Notes: generated from the letters alone by a model not told the origin. A DNA stretch of 64,000 nucleotides from Glaciecola amylolytica (GCA_003856375.1 CP034120.1:310001-374000); one strand, 5' to 3'; shown: positions 7,675-17,280, numbered from the stretch's first letter. Translations and numbers: made by a program.

Positions 7675-9042
7675 ATGAGAAGTGTTTTGGGAATTTTAGT
7701 TGCTGTTTTTAGCTTCTCGCTCTCTTTTTCTCAAGCCGATTCAAGCAAATTGCAATTCGTGTTTGTGGGAGATATCATGCAGCACGGCGGGCAAATTGCC
7801 GGAGCTTACCATGCAAAGAAAGATGCTTACGATTACCGCGATTGCTTCCAATTTGTGAAGCCGATTATTCAAAAAGGAGATATTTCGATTGCCAATCTGG
7901 AAGTAACACACGCCGGAAAACCGTACAAAGGCTATCCGCAGTTTTCTGCCCCTCCTGAATTGTCTGAAAGTTTGGTCGATGCCGGATTCAATGTGATCGT
8001 CACAGCAAATAATCACAGTTGTGACGGCGGATCAAAAGGTGTTGTCAAAACGCTGGATGTATTGGACCGATTGGGGGTGGCGCATACGGGAACGTTTCGG
8101 AACAAGGAGGAACGAAACAAGAATTATCCTTTGCTGGTAAAGAAAAACGGATTCAAAGTAGTGATACTGAATTATACTTACGGAACAAATGGTTTGACCG
8201 TTGCGGCTCCTTTGATTATCAATTACATTGACAGCGCTGTGATGCTTGCCGATTTCAAAAAGGCTCGTGAAATGAAGGCCGACTTGATTGTCTGCACGTT
8301 GCATTGGGGAACGGAATACCAATCACTTCCGAATGCCTATCAAAAGAATTGGGAGAAATTCTGTTATGAAAACGGAGCAGATATGGTCATTGGCGGCCAT
8401 CCACACGTATTGCAGCCGGTAGAAGTGAAAGAAGTGGGAGGAGAAAAGAAATTGACTGCCTGGTCGCTTGGAAATTTCGTTTCAAATCAGCGCGACCGAT
8501 ACAAGGATGGTGGAATGATCCTGATGGCAGAAGTTGGGAAGAAAGAAGGAAAAACAGTTTTAGGAAATGTGGAACACGTGTTCACCTGGGTTTATCCGCG
8601 TCAGGAAGCTGTTGTGAAACCGTTCTATATTTTGCCGGAATTCAATTACGCAGCTTATCGTTCCGATTTCTTTGACCCGGCTTCCAAAGAAAAGTATGAG
8701 TTGTTTTTTGCAGATTCGAAAGCTTTGTTTAAAGAACATTCCAAAGGAATTACAGAATATTCCGTGAGTAAGGATGACGTGATTGCCAAGTATTACGGAA
8801 AGCTGTTGAAAGGATATTACGCCCAGGAATATCCGGTTGAAGTTTATAAGAATGCAGATATTATTGAGCCGGGTTTCAAACCTTTGATTCATAAGGTTCT
8901 TGGAGCTGATGGTGAATACCATTGGGTTGTAGGCTATTTTGAAACTGAATCGGATGTGAAAAAAGCGCATGTTCCCGAAGCATTTATTGCTCGGCCTAAA
9001 TGTGTGTTTATTTCACCAACAGAATATAAAATCATTCCATGA
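7675..9042 (+). CDS. CapA-family phosphoesterase-fold protein, exported
   Basis: 455 residues with a signal peptide (about 1-20, SLSFSQ). The PGA_cap metallophosphatase-like domain spans about residues 26-260: FVGDIMQHGG, IANLEVTHAGK, TANNHSCDGG, CTLHWGTEYQ and GGHPHVLQPVE carry the presumed metal ligands. CapA relatives take part in poly-gamma-glutamate capsule formation, but no capB or capC is here, so the role is open. The C-terminal about 150 residues have no recognised domain. The ATG follows the preceding stop directly and the stop overlaps folA, so it is operonic. Confidence 0.87.
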   Translation: MRSVLGILVAVFSFSLSFSQADSSKLQFVFVGDIMQHGGQIAGAYHAKKDAYDYRDCFQFVKPIIQKGDISIANLEVTHAGKPYKGYPQFSAPPELSESLVDAGFNVIVTANNHSCDGGSKGVVKTLDVLDRLGVAHTGTFRNKEERNKNYPLLVKKNGFKVVILNYTYGTNGLTVAAPLIINYIDSAVMLADFKKAREMKADLIVCTLHWGTEYQSLPNAYQKNWEKFCYENGADMVIGGHPHVLQPVEVKEVGGEKKLTAWSLGNFVSNQRDRYKDGGMILMAEVGKKEGKTVLGNVEHVFTWVYPRQEAVVKPFYILPEFNYAAYRSDFFDPASKEKYELFFADSKALFKEHSKGITEYSVSKDDVIAKYYGKLLKGYYAQEYPVEVYKNADIIEPGFKPLIHKVLGADGEYHWVVGYFETESDVKKAHVPEAFIARPKCVFISPTEYKIIP

Positions 9043-9542
9043 AAACAGCATTAATCGTTGCAATGGACAACGAACGAGGAATTGGTAAGAACAATGATTT
9101 GATGTGGCATTTGCCGGCTGATATGAAGTTTTTCAAAGAAACCACAAGCGGTCACATCGTAGTAACGGGTCGAAAGAATTACGATTCCATTCCGGAAAGA
9201 TTCCGGCCCTTGCCCAATCGGGAAAATGCGGTTCTGACCAGAAATGCCGGATATGAAGCCCCCGGAGCATTGATTTTCTCTTCCTTACAGGAATGTTTGA
9301 AGCATTATGAAAATGAAACGGAAAGAACGGTTTTCATTATCGGAGGAGGCCAGATTTACAAGGAAGCAATGAATGCCGATGTAATTGATGAGCTATTGAT
9401 TACGCATGTGGATCATGTTTACGGTGCAGAAACCTTTTTTCCTGCGTTTGATGAATCGGAGTGGAATGTGGAGACGATTTTTGAGCAGGAGAAGGATGAG
9501 AAGCATGAAGTAGGGTTTGTGGTGAAAAAGTATACGAAGTAG
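9039..9542 (+). CDS. folA: Dihydrofolate reductase
   Basis: 167 residues. Reduces dihydrofolate to tetrahydrofolate with NADPH. Typical motifs: ALIVAMDNERGIGKNNDLMW at the N-terminus, LPADMKFFK, HIVVTGRKNYDSIP (NADPH site) and FIIGGGQIYKEA. The start overlaps the CapA-like stop (ATGA), indicating translational coupling. Length is normal. It is the last gene of the + strand run; the 282-base spacer beyond holds the second palindromic repeat. Confidence 0.95.
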   Translation: MKTALIVAMDNERGIGKNNDLMWHLPADMKFFKETTSGHIVVTGRKNYDSIPERFRPLPNRENAVLTRNAGYEAPGALIFSSLQECLKHYENETERTVFIIGGGQIYKEAMNADVIDELLITHVDHVYGAETFFPAFDESEWNVETIFEQEKDEKHEVGFVVKKYTK

Positions 9543-9565
9543 TCTTGGAAACTCTTCGTTAATTC

Positions 9566-9588
9566 GCCATATCGCAATATTGCGAACC
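9566..9588. repeat. 23-bp dispersed repeat with palindromic core, copy 2
   Basis: Identical to 3-25, with the palindrome TCGCAATATTGCGA at 9572-9585. It lies 23 bases after the folA stop and has no T-run, so it does not look like an ordinary terminator. Confidence 0.8.
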
Positions 9589-9699
9589 CCTTGTATTTCC
9601 GATAGATTTCAGTGGTTTTTTTCAGATTGAGGTATCGAGGGAAGTGAAGCATTTTCCTTTGTTTTAACAAAAATCATCATATTCGGCTGTTGCGTATGT

Positions 9700-9722
9700 G
9701 TGAACTTTTTCGTTATGATATT
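9700..9722 (+). repeat. Near-copy of the topB start region
   Basis: These 23 bases match 10746-10769 at 22 of 24 aligned positions (one gap, one substitution). The other copy contains the topB start codon; here the frame runs ATG ATA TTT TAG and stops. The two copies flank the secreted-protein gene in direct orientation. Confidence 0.5.
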
Positions 9723-9736
9723 TTAGATCAAAGTTG

Positions 9737-9744
9737 TACTTTTG
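9737..9744 (+). promoter_or_regulatory. Promoter -7 box (TACTTTTG)
   Basis: Exact TAnnTTTG match 80 bases before the ATG at 9825, giving a leader of roughly 75 bases. No clear -33 TTG. Confidence 0.45.
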
Positions 9745-9824
9745 GTAAAGTAAGAACTAAGAAGTTGGTTTTTTTGTTTGACTGACTCCTTGATCTGAAT
9801 GTTGTTATCTACAAAACTTAGCTT

Positions 9825-10667
9825 ATGAAAAAGATCTTAAATCATTCTTTGTTGTCGTTTTTTCTATGCGCCTTCGTTGCACAATCCGGCAATGCACAAT
9901 CGACTTTAGCAGTAAATTGTTATGATACAGATACTCCTTTTAATTCTGTTTCCCTGGATGAAAACATTGTTGAATATGGATTGGTAACTCCTGAACCCGG
10001 ATTTTATGTGGTCGTTTTTGACCAAAGTTCGTGTGCAGCCTGGGGAACCAATTACAATGGCGCAAATCCGGATCATTCCTTCGGAAACTATAACGAAGCC
10101 AACGGACGTTCAAGAGTGGAATATTATTTCTACTTCAAGTATTCGGATTCTGTTCAATTGGCGGGAATGTTAAACATGCTGCAACAAATTCCAAACGGAC
10201 ATGCGATCGTAATCTATACACCGATCAGTTACGATTATGCAGTGGTGAACGCTGTGAATTCGAATTTGACTCTGGAGTTGAAGAATCGCTGGACTCCGAA
10301 TGTTATTGAGGGAAATCAGGTGATGATTCTCTATGGAGAGCAGGGTTCGCCAAATTCGTATGTGGAGGAAACAACCTTGAACGCACAACAGATTTCATTC
10401 AGTACAACGATTTGTGATCCGTTAGGTATTGACGAATCGCTTATTTCTGCCAAACTCTTTGTAGCGAAGACCGGAAGAACTTTTGAGTTAAATCCGGAAT
10501 TGGGTGTTCAGGAGTTAGGAGTTTTTGATGCTATGGGAAAACAAATTCCATTTACTCAAAACGGAAATAAATTGCAATTCGGTGAAGAACTGAGCGATGG
10601 AATTTACCTGTTCAGGGGTCGTGCAGGAGGAAAAATGTTCCAAAGCAAGCAGTTGATTTCCTTCTGA
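9825..10667 (+). CDS. Secreted protein of unknown function, possible T9SS tail
   Basis: 280 residues with a signal peptide (about 1-24, SGNAQ). The central region is aromatic-rich without a recognised domain. The last about 75 residues resemble a Por-secretion (T9SS type A) sorting domain, with VFDAMGKQIPF, then LSDGIYLFRGRAGGKMFQSKQL, but the usual YPNP entry motif is missing, so the match is weak. Likely exported across the outer membrane or held at the surface. Flanked by direct near-repeats (9700 and 10746). Confidence 0.7.
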   Translation: MKKILNHSLLSFFLCAFVAQSGNAQSTLAVNCYDTDTPFNSVSLDENIVEYGLVTPEPGFYVVVFDQSSCAAWGTNYNGANPDHSFGNYNEANGRSRVEYYFYFKYSDSVQLAGMLNMLQQIPNGHAIVIYTPISYDYAVVNAVNSNLTLELKNRWTPNVIEGNQVMILYGEQGSPNSYVEETTLNAQQISFSTTICDPLGIDESLISAKLFVAKTGRTFELNPELGVQELGVFDAMGKQIPFTQNGNKLQFGEELSDGIYLFRGRAGGKMFQSKQLISF

Positions 10668-10745
10668 TTCTGTTTGACTATTCAGAACTTGGGATTTTTG
10701 TTCAAATCTCCCTGTTGTTAATGCTTGTGTTTTCCCTATAAAAAG

Positions 10746-10769
10746 GTGAACTTTGTCCGTTATGATATT
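10746..10769 (+). repeat. topB start region, second copy of a near-repeat
   Basis: Matches 9700-9722 at 22 of 24 aligned positions. Includes GAACTTTG (10748-10755, one base off the -7 consensus) and the topB ATG at 10762, so promoter and start codon are both part of the duplicated block. Confidence 0.5.
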
Positions 10770-12885
10770 GTGTATTGCCGAAAAGCCCTCCGTAGCCAGA
10801 GATATCGCAGAAGTGATTGGAGCCAAACAGCGCCATGACGGTTTCTACGAAGGAAACGGATATTGGGTAACCTGGACTTTCGGGCATCTTTGCACGCTCA
10901 AAGAACCACACGATTATCACGAAAAATGGAAATACTGGAAGTTGGAAGACTTACCGATCATTCCTGAAAAATTCGGAATCAAGCTCATAGATGATTCCGG
11001 AGTCCGGAAACAATTCTCTGTGATTGAAAAACTGGTTTCTGCATGCGATGAGGTTATCAACTGCGGCGATGCCGGGCAAGAAGGAGAATTGATTCAGCGC
11101 TGGGTACTTTCCAAAGCGAAATGCAAGGCTCCGATGAAACGTTTGTGGATTTCGTCGCTGACGGAAGAAGCTATCCGGGAAGGTTTTCAGGCTTTGAGAA
11201 CCGGAGAACAATATCAGAATCTGTACGCAGCAGGAAGCGCAAGAGCAATCGGTGATTGGCTTTTGGGAATGAATGCAACGCGTTTGTTTACGAAGAAATT
11301 CGGACAGGGAAAAGCAACTTTGTCAATCGGAAGAGTACAAACCCCGACTTTGGCGATGATCGTAACCCGGCAAAAAGAAATTGAGGCGTTCCGCTCAGAT
11401 GAATACTGGGAATTGAAAACCCTGTATCGTGAAACGGAATTTTCTGCAACGATTGACCGACTTCAATCTCAGGAAAGAGCTGATAAAGGTCTGTCATATT
11501 TGCTGGAACATCCTTTTGAAATTACCTCTTTCGAACAAAAAGAAGGGAAAGAAGGAAATCCGCGTTTGTTTGATTTGACTTCCCTGCAGGTTGAATCCAA
11601 TAAGAAAATCGGAAACTCTGCAGAAGAAACCTTGAAGATTATTCAAAGTTTGTACGAGAAAAAATTGGTTACTTATCCAAGGGTTGATACTACTTATCTG
11701 AGTGAGGATTTACATCCGAAGATCGACGGGATCATGAAAAGAATGACCCATTATTCGCGTTTCACGGAATCCATTCTGGCAAAACCAATTCCAAAACTCA
11801 AAACTGTTTTCGACGATAAAAAAGTGACGGATCACCACGCGATTATTCCTACAGGAGTTCAACCGAGTGGAATCAGCCATCCCGAACAGCAAATCTATGA
11901 TATGATCGCACGTCGTTTCATCGCTGCGTTTTATCCGGAATGTAAAGTTTCGAATACAACAGTTCTTGGAAAAGTAGGTCAGATCGAATTTAAGGCAACC
12001 GGAAAACAGATTATTGAACCCGGGTGGCGCGTTGTTTGGGAAGAAACCAAAGAAAGCGATTCCGAAGGGAAAAAAGCTGTTGAAAAACCGGAACAAACGA
12101 TGCCTCATTTCGAAGAAGGTGAAAGTGGTCCGCATCAGCCGTTTATTCATCAGGGGAAAACGAGTCCGCCGAAACCATACACCGAAGCAACCTTGCTCAG
12201 AGCAATGGAAACTGCCGGAAAGATGGTGGATGATGAAGAACTGCGCGACATGATGAAGGAAAACGGAATCGGTCGTCCGGCAACGCGTGCGAATATTATC
12301 GAGACCTTGTTCAAGCGGAAATACATTGAGAAAAAACGAAAGAACCTCATTGCAACAACTACCGGTGTTGGCCTGATTGATACGATTCAGAATGAATTAT
12401 TGAAAAGTGCGGAACTTACCGGGCAATGGGAACGAAAACTGCGTTTGATTGAAAAAGGAGAATACGATCTGGAGCAGTTCAAACGCGAACTGATGGTAAT
12501 GGTTCGTGAATTGACTGATGAAGTGATTTTTTCTCAGGCTCCGGTCAGAATTCAACTGCATACCGACCAACCGGTTGAGGTCGTGAAGGAGAAAAAGGAA
12601 CGTAAAAAAGCCGAGAAGCAAAATATTTCCGATCTGGATTGCCCGAAATGTAAAAGCAACAAGTTGATGACCGGAAAAACGGGAGTTGGCTGCAGTAACT
12701 TCAAAGTTTGCGGATTTATGATTCCGTTTGAGATCCTGGGTAAAAAACTGACGGATAAACAAATGATTGATCTCCTTTCCAAAGGGAAAACCACCAAAAT
12801 GAAAGGATTATTGATTCCCGGATCACATCAGGTAATAGAAGGTTCGATTGCCTTGGATGAAAGCTTTAACGTAACGGTTGTTTAA
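10762..12885 (+). CDS. topB: DNA topoisomerase III (type IA)
   Basis: 707 residues. Relaxes and decatenates DNA by single-strand passage. Toprim domain at the N-terminus (ILCIAEKPSVARDIAEVIG, CGDAGQEGELIQRW), SIGRVQTPTLAMIV, and the active-site tyrosine in TYPRVDTTYL (Y305). The C-terminus has a zinc-ribbon-like CPKCKSNKLMTGK region with further cysteines (GCSNF, VCGF). The ATG at 10762 is preferred over the TTG at 10753, which overlaps a promoter-like box. Stops of topB and the convergent LytTR gene overlap by four bases. Confidence 0.93.
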   Translation: MILCIAEKPSVARDIAEVIGAKQRHDGFYEGNGYWVTWTFGHLCTLKEPHDYHEKWKYWKLEDLPIIPEKFGIKLIDDSGVRKQFSVIEKLVSACDEVINCGDAGQEGELIQRWVLSKAKCKAPMKRLWISSLTEEAIREGFQALRTGEQYQNLYAAGSARAIGDWLLGMNATRLFTKKFGQGKATLSIGRVQTPTLAMIVTRQKEIEAFRSDEYWELKTLYRETEFSATIDRLQSQERADKGLSYLLEHPFEITSFEQKEGKEGNPRLFDLTSLQVESNKKIGNSAEETLKIIQSLYEKKLVTYPRVDTTYLSEDLHPKIDGIMKRMTHYSRFTESILAKPIPKLKTVFDDKKVTDHHAIIPTGVQPSGISHPEQQIYDMIARRFIAAFYPECKVSNTTVLGKVGQIEFKATGKQIIEPGWRVVWEETKESDSEGKKAVEKPEQTMPHFEEGESGPHQPFIHQGKTSPPKPYTEATLLRAMETAGKMVDDEELRDMMKENGIGRPATRANIIETLFKRKYIEKKRKNLIATTTGVGLIDTIQNELLKSAELTGQWERKLRLIEKGEYDLEQFKRELMVMVRELTDEVIFSQAPVRIQLHTDQPVEVVKEKKERKKAEKQNISDLDCPKCKSNKLMTGKTGVGCSNFKVCGFMIPFEILGKKLTDKQMIDLLSKGKTTKMKGLLIPGSHQVIEGSIALDESFNVTVV

Positions 12886-13604
12886 ACGTGCATCAATCGC
12901 TGCATCAGCAAATCTTTCCGTGATTTGGATACGGGAATTTGCGCTCCGTTTTCCAAAACCAATGTGTTGTATTCCTTCTGAAACTTTTTAATGTATTTCA
13001 AATTCAGTAAAAACGAGTGGTGAACCCGCATAAACTTTGATTCCGGAAGCATCGTTTCGAACACTTTCAGATTCTTGGAGCTGGTGATGTGCTCCGTCGT
13101 GGTTTGAATCATCGTATATTTTCCGTCTGCCTTGAGGTAAATGATATCTTCGATCTTTAAGAAAATAATGGAATCCAAACCGGTGATTCCGATCAGATCC
13201 GGATTGACGCGGGGATCGTCATTTCTACTATTTCCTGATTCCGTCATCTGTAGATCTACATCACGAATCCGTTGAATGCAATTGCGCAGATCCGATGAAT
13301 TGATCGGCTTTAGCAAATAATCAAAAGCTCCCTTTCTGATTGCCGAAATGGCGTGTTCATCATAAGCTGTAATAAAAACTACCTTTGTTTCGAATGGAAT
13401 TTCATCCACCAGATCAAAACTGGTTCCAGCCTGTAATTGAATGTCTAAAAATGCAACATCAATGGCCATTTCATCGAAAACTTGTCGTGCTTCTTCGGTT
13501 GTGGCAACGCTTGCTGCTATTTCGATGTCCGGGTCGATTTTATTTAGCAAGGCAGCCAGACCTTCTCTGCTGATTCGAATATCGTCTAAAATTAGAGCTT
13601 TCAC
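12882..13604 (-). CDS. LytTR-family response regulator
   Basis: 240 residues: receiver domain (about 1-120) with acidic pocket D7/D8, phospho-acceptor D54 (VAFLDIQL) and LLKPIN lysine, then a LytTR DNA-binding domain (about 140-240; IIYLKADGKYTMIQT, MRVHHSFLLNLKYIKKF). It lies 16 bases downstream of the propeller-type histidine kinase and is surely its partner. Targets are unknown; LytTR regulators often bind paired direct repeats. Its stop overlaps that of topB. Confidence 0.93.
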   Translation of the reverse strand: MKALILDDIRISREGLAALLNKIDPDIEIAASVATTEEARQVFDEMAIDVAFLDIQLQAGTSFDLVDEIPFETKVVFITAYDEHAISAIRKGAFDYLLKPINSSDLRNCIQRIRDVDLQMTESGNSRNDDPRVNPDLIGITGLDSIIFLKIEDIIYLKADGKYTMIQTTTEHITSSKNLKVFETMLPESKFMRVHHSFLLNLKYIKKFQKEYNTLVLENGAQIPVSKSRKDLLMQRLMHV

Positions 13605-13620
13605 GTGTTTGAGTGTTGAA

Positions 13621-16608
13621 TTAGATTTCTATCATTTCTTCATTAATCAACGGAATCTTAAAAATGACCGTTGTTCCGCTGTTTTCAGGTTTGTCAATGA
13701 TCTCAAAGATAACGGAATAATGATATTTTGCTTTCAATAAATTGATCTTGTCCAGAACCATGTTCCAACCATGCGAAATGTGATTTGCACGATAGGTATT
13801 GATTCGTTTTGCTTCTTGTCGACCAATTCCGTTGTCTTCGATCCGCAGGATAATGAGATCGTCTTCCAGTTGACCTTCAATGATTAATTTTTTAGCGCCT
13901 TTTTTATGTGTCAAACCATGAACAATAGCATTTTCTACTGTCGGCTGAATCAGCAAGGTCGGAATTTTCAGATGAAGCAGGTTTTCGGGAATATGAACCT
14001 CCACTTCGAGACTTTCTTCAAAACGGAAACGCTCCACCGAAATGTAGGATTTCAGCAGTTCGATCTCGTCCCGTAAAGTAATAAAGGAATTGTCGCTTTG
14101 CTGCAGAAATTTCCGAAGCAAAATAGAGAAATCGCTCAATGCATATTCTGCTTCTTCCTGTTTGCCCATTACAATCAGGTATTGAATGTTATTCAAACAA
14201 TTGAAGATGAAATGCGGATTCATTTTGGCCTGAATTGCTTTCAGTTTCAACTCAAACATGGTGTTTTTGTGTTCACTGTCTTTGAGCTCCTGATCTTTCG
14301 ATACCTGAATCCGTTTGTAGGTCAGCAGGAATATCAATAGAAACACCAACCCGAAAGCCAGTAGCCTGAACCAAAGCGTTTCATAAACGTGCTTCTGAAT
14401 TTTAAATTCATAAACCACTTCATTCGGATTCCCGTCATTGAAACCGTCGATTCCGCGCATATACACTTTGTACTCGCCGGGAGGAAGCATTTTGAAACTG
14501 ATCATTCCCTGTCTTGTTGGAGTACTCCATTCTTCTTTGATATCGGGCCCTACAAGTTTGTACTGGTAATGGAGATTATAGAATTGGGTGAAATTCGGAC
14601 AGTAAAATTGAATATTAATGGTGTGTGTATTCCGGGGGAAAACATGATTGGTCAGTTTTTGCACTTCGTCATTTACGATCACTTCTTTTAGAAAAGGTTT
14701 CAATTCCCGGTACTTCGGAATCTCAAAAAAACTGGTTAATACTCCCTGAATCGTTGGAAAGTAAAAATGCTTTTGATCCTTCGTGTAATAGTTGTTCTGA
14801 AATCCGCCATTGAATTCCGTATTCAGGATTCCATCGTCCTGACTCAGGCGAAAGGGGATTAAAAAATTAATTTTCTGAGTAATGAAGTCTTCGATCTTTT
14901 GCTCGTTGATCACGTAAAGACCGTGATTGGAAGAAATATACAGATTCCCTTTTTTATCCGGAGCCAATGTGAAAATATCGTTGTCCAACAGGCAGTTTTT
15001 CATTCTGTTGAGAGGAAGCAGGCGTTTGAAATCCCAGTAATACAATCCGCCGCCATACGTTCCGATCAAAACAGTTCCATCCTTTTTTTCATAAAAGCAA
15101 CGCACTTCTTTTCCGTTCAATCCGTTGCGAATACTGAATTGCCTGATGAGTTTCAGTTCTTCTGAAAAGATGTAGAATCCGTGCTCCCCTCCAACCAGGA
15201 TGTTTCCGTTTTTCATTTGGTAGAAACAAACAATCAGTCCCATTTTTAATGATGTGAAAAGCGGATGAATGCTGTTTTTCGTTTCTCCGAATGCAATTCC
15301 GTTTTCTGTTCCGATCCAGATCCGCTTCTTTCTGTCTTCGAAGATTGCATGTACGATCGGACTTGGAAGCTGCTGCCGGATGTGTCTGATTAAGCGCTTG
15401 TTTTTCAGAATCTGGATTCCTTTTCCCCATGTTCCGGCCCAAATCTCACCATTGATCTTGGACAGACAGGAAAATTGAGTCGGATCCTCGTAGTAGGGAG
15501 AGATTTTGCCCCATTTGAAATTGAAAATGGTCGAGTAGGTTCCACCAACCAACAGATTGTTGTTGTATTCGATGATTGAATTTAAGGATGATTCCTTCAG
15601 CACATCTTCATTATAAAAAGTAATGCAATGCTTGAGTTTTAACTGCAACAACCCTTTATCATTGCTTCCGGCAAAGAGGAAATTTTCTTCTTTATTAAAA
15701 AATAAGGATAAAATGATCTTTGAAGGCAGATTGGAATTTAAGGATTGATAAATCGGATGGTATTTGTTTTGATAAAGAATGCCTTTGTGCGAAGAAAGAA
15801 AAATTTCTCCGTGCGGACTGAAAGCCATATCGGTGAAGTAATAGCCATCGGTTACTTCATTGAATTTTTCAAGAGTCAATTTCCCTTTTGAGTAAGTGGC
15901 AACATGGTTAACTCCCAGTAAATAAATCTTTCCGGTATATGGGTTTACCTTGCAGCGATTGTAAACTTCCGTGCTGATTTGAACCCATTTGTTGCTTACC
16001 AGGAGATATGTTCCTGTTTTATTCGTGAAGAATGGTTTTTGATCCATGATTCCGATTCCACAAAAATCATCATCGACTGGAACTTTTGAAATAAACCTGC
16101 TTTTCGAAGAACCAATCCTGGCAATTCGGATTTCACCTTTCAGATCGGCATAAATGATCGAGTCATGGTAAAATGAGGCGTGAATAAAATTTTTACTGAT
16201 GCATTTGGTTACCGGTGAAATCTGATAAAACTCCGATTTATTATTCAGGCCATAGAGTTTATTTGTTTTTTGATCAAGATACAACTCAATGCAGAGTATT
16301 TTCCGGCTTTCATCCGTTGGATTGATATCGGTGAAAGTCTGACCATTGAATTCAACCAATCCATTTGCAGTTGCTATCAGCATGTTTCCTGTTTTGTCGG
16401 AAATCATGGTGGGAATCTGATGCTGGGGAATACCGTCTTCCGTTCCGAAAACACGAATAGTGAAAGGAGCATCTGATTTCAATGTGGACTCAACCAATTT
16501 TCCAAGTGATTGAGAATAAATGAAATGACCATTGTGTATGATGAATACCGACAGAAGCAGTGCTCTAATTGACTGCTTTTCAAGTAGGTATTTCAGAATG
16601 GTTCCCAT
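13621..16608 (-). CDS. Two-component sensor with propeller repeats and LytS-type kinase
   Basis: 995 residues. N-terminal signal or anchor, then a long periplasmic beta-propeller region (about 40-620) with repeats such as GTWGKGIQIL, IWIGTENGIAF and VLIGTYGGGLYYW, a Y_Y_Y-like domain (about 640-735), one transmembrane helix (about 743-763), and a cytoplasmic His_kinase domain. MNPHFIFNCLNNIQYL carries H799; the HATPase motif is RIEDNGIGR. The organisation matches regulators that sense external ligands, often glycans, in Bacteroidota. A TACCTTAG box (16613-16620, one base off the -7 consensus) abuts the start. Confidence 0.9.
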   Translation of the reverse strand: MGTILKYLLEKQSIRALLLSVFIIHNGHFIYSQSLGKLVESTLKSDAPFTIRVFGTEDGIPQHQIPTMISDKTGNMLIATANGLVEFNGQTFTDINPTDESRKILCIELYLDQKTNKLYGLNNKSEFYQISPVTKCISKNFIHASFYHDSIIYADLKGEIRIARIGSSKSRFISKVPVDDDFCGIGIMDQKPFFTNKTGTYLLVSNKWVQISTEVYNRCKVNPYTGKIYLLGVNHVATYSKGKLTLEKFNEVTDGYYFTDMAFSPHGEIFLSSHKGILYQNKYHPIYQSLNSNLPSKIILSLFFNKEENFLFAGSNDKGLLQLKLKHCITFYNEDVLKESSLNSIIEYNNNLLVGGTYSTIFNFKWGKISPYYEDPTQFSCLSKINGEIWAGTWGKGIQILKNKRLIRHIRQQLPSPIVHAIFEDRKKRIWIGTENGIAFGETKNSIHPLFTSLKMGLIVCFYQMKNGNILVGGEHGFYIFSEELKLIRQFSIRNGLNGKEVRCFYEKKDGTVLIGTYGGGLYYWDFKRLLPLNRMKNCLLDNDIFTLAPDKKGNLYISSNHGLYVINEQKIEDFITQKINFLIPFRLSQDDGILNTEFNGGFQNNYYTKDQKHFYFPTIQGVLTSFFEIPKYRELKPFLKEVIVNDEVQKLTNHVFPRNTHTINIQFYCPNFTQFYNLHYQYKLVGPDIKEEWSTPTRQGMISFKMLPPGEYKVYMRGIDGFNDGNPNEVVYEFKIQKHVYETLWFRLLAFGLVFLLIFLLTYKRIQVSKDQELKDSEHKNTMFELKLKAIQAKMNPHFIFNCLNNIQYLIVMGKQEEAEYALSDFSILLRKFLQQSDNSFITLRDEIELLKSYISVERFRFEESLEVEVHIPENLLHLKIPTLLIQPTVENAIVHGLTHKKGAKKLIIEGQLEDDLIILRIEDNGIGRQEAKRINTYRANHISHGWNMVLDKINLLKAKYHYSVIFEIIDKPENSGTTVIFKIPLINEEMIEI

Positions 16609-16647
16609 GCTGCTAAGGTAACACTACTAAATTAATTTTCACGAAAT

Positions 16648-17271
16648 CTATAGTTCGTTGATTTCTGTTGAATCATTGAAAGTAGACTCGATTAAATTTC
16701 GCGCAACGGTTGAGGCATGAATACTTTTGTATTTTTTCGCTTTCCCGAATAAAAACGGATTGATCAGGAAGCTTAGAGCTGTGAGTATTTTCTCACTCGC
16801 CCGGAATTCTTTTCTGGGACCTACTAAAAATGAAGGCCGGATAAAAATCGTGTGAGGAATTTTCAGCGCCATAACACCTTGTTCCATTTCGCCCTTTGTT
16901 CGTAAGTAGAAATTGGACGACTGCGCATTTGCTCCGATAGATGAAACAATCCCGATTCTTTCTGCTCCGGATCGTTTACAAAAATCTGCAAATGCAATCA
17001 CATAATCGCGGTCGATTTCCTGTTGTTTGGCTTTACTTCCTGCTTTGCGAAGTGTTGTTCCAAGTGCACAAAATCCGATATCAATTTTTTCCGCGACATT
17101 AATTTGGTGTAACTGATCAAAGGAGATAATGACAAGCTGCATTTTCGGATGTCCGAAACCAAGTGGATTCCGACTTAAGACCAATACTTTTTCGACTTCA
17201 GTCTTATTTAGAAGTTGAATCAGAAGCTCATTTCCGACCAAGCCGCTTGCTCCTGAAATACAAATTGTCAT
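16648..17271 (-). CDS. TIP30/HTATIP2-like NAD(P)-binding oxidoreductase
   Basis: 207 residues of one Rossmann domain. ICISGASGLVGNELL at the N-terminus binds the dinucleotide; CALGTTLRKAGSKA, DRDYVIAFADFCKRSGA and FYLRTKGEMEQ are characteristic of the atypical short-chain dehydrogenase group that includes TIP30 and YwnB-like proteins. Substrate unknown. It is the second gene of a two-gene - strand operon, nine bases after the GyrI-like gene. Confidence 0.85.
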   Translation of the reverse strand: MTICISGASGLVGNELLIQLLNKTEVEKVLVLSRNPLGFGHPKMQLVIISFDQLHQINVAEKIDIGFCALGTTLRKAGSKAKQQEIDRDYVIAFADFCKRSGAERIGIVSSIGANAQSSNFYLRTKGEMEQGVMALKIPHTIFIRPSFLVGPRKEFRASEKILTALSFLINPFLFGKAKKYKSIHASTVARNLIESTFNDSTEINEL

Positions 17272-17280
17272 AATCCGATA

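Noticed and set aside
10753-10761. TTG start for topB three codons upstream of the ATG
   Set aside because: It lies in the promoter-like GAACTTTG box; the ATG at 10762 gives the standard topoisomerase III beginning.
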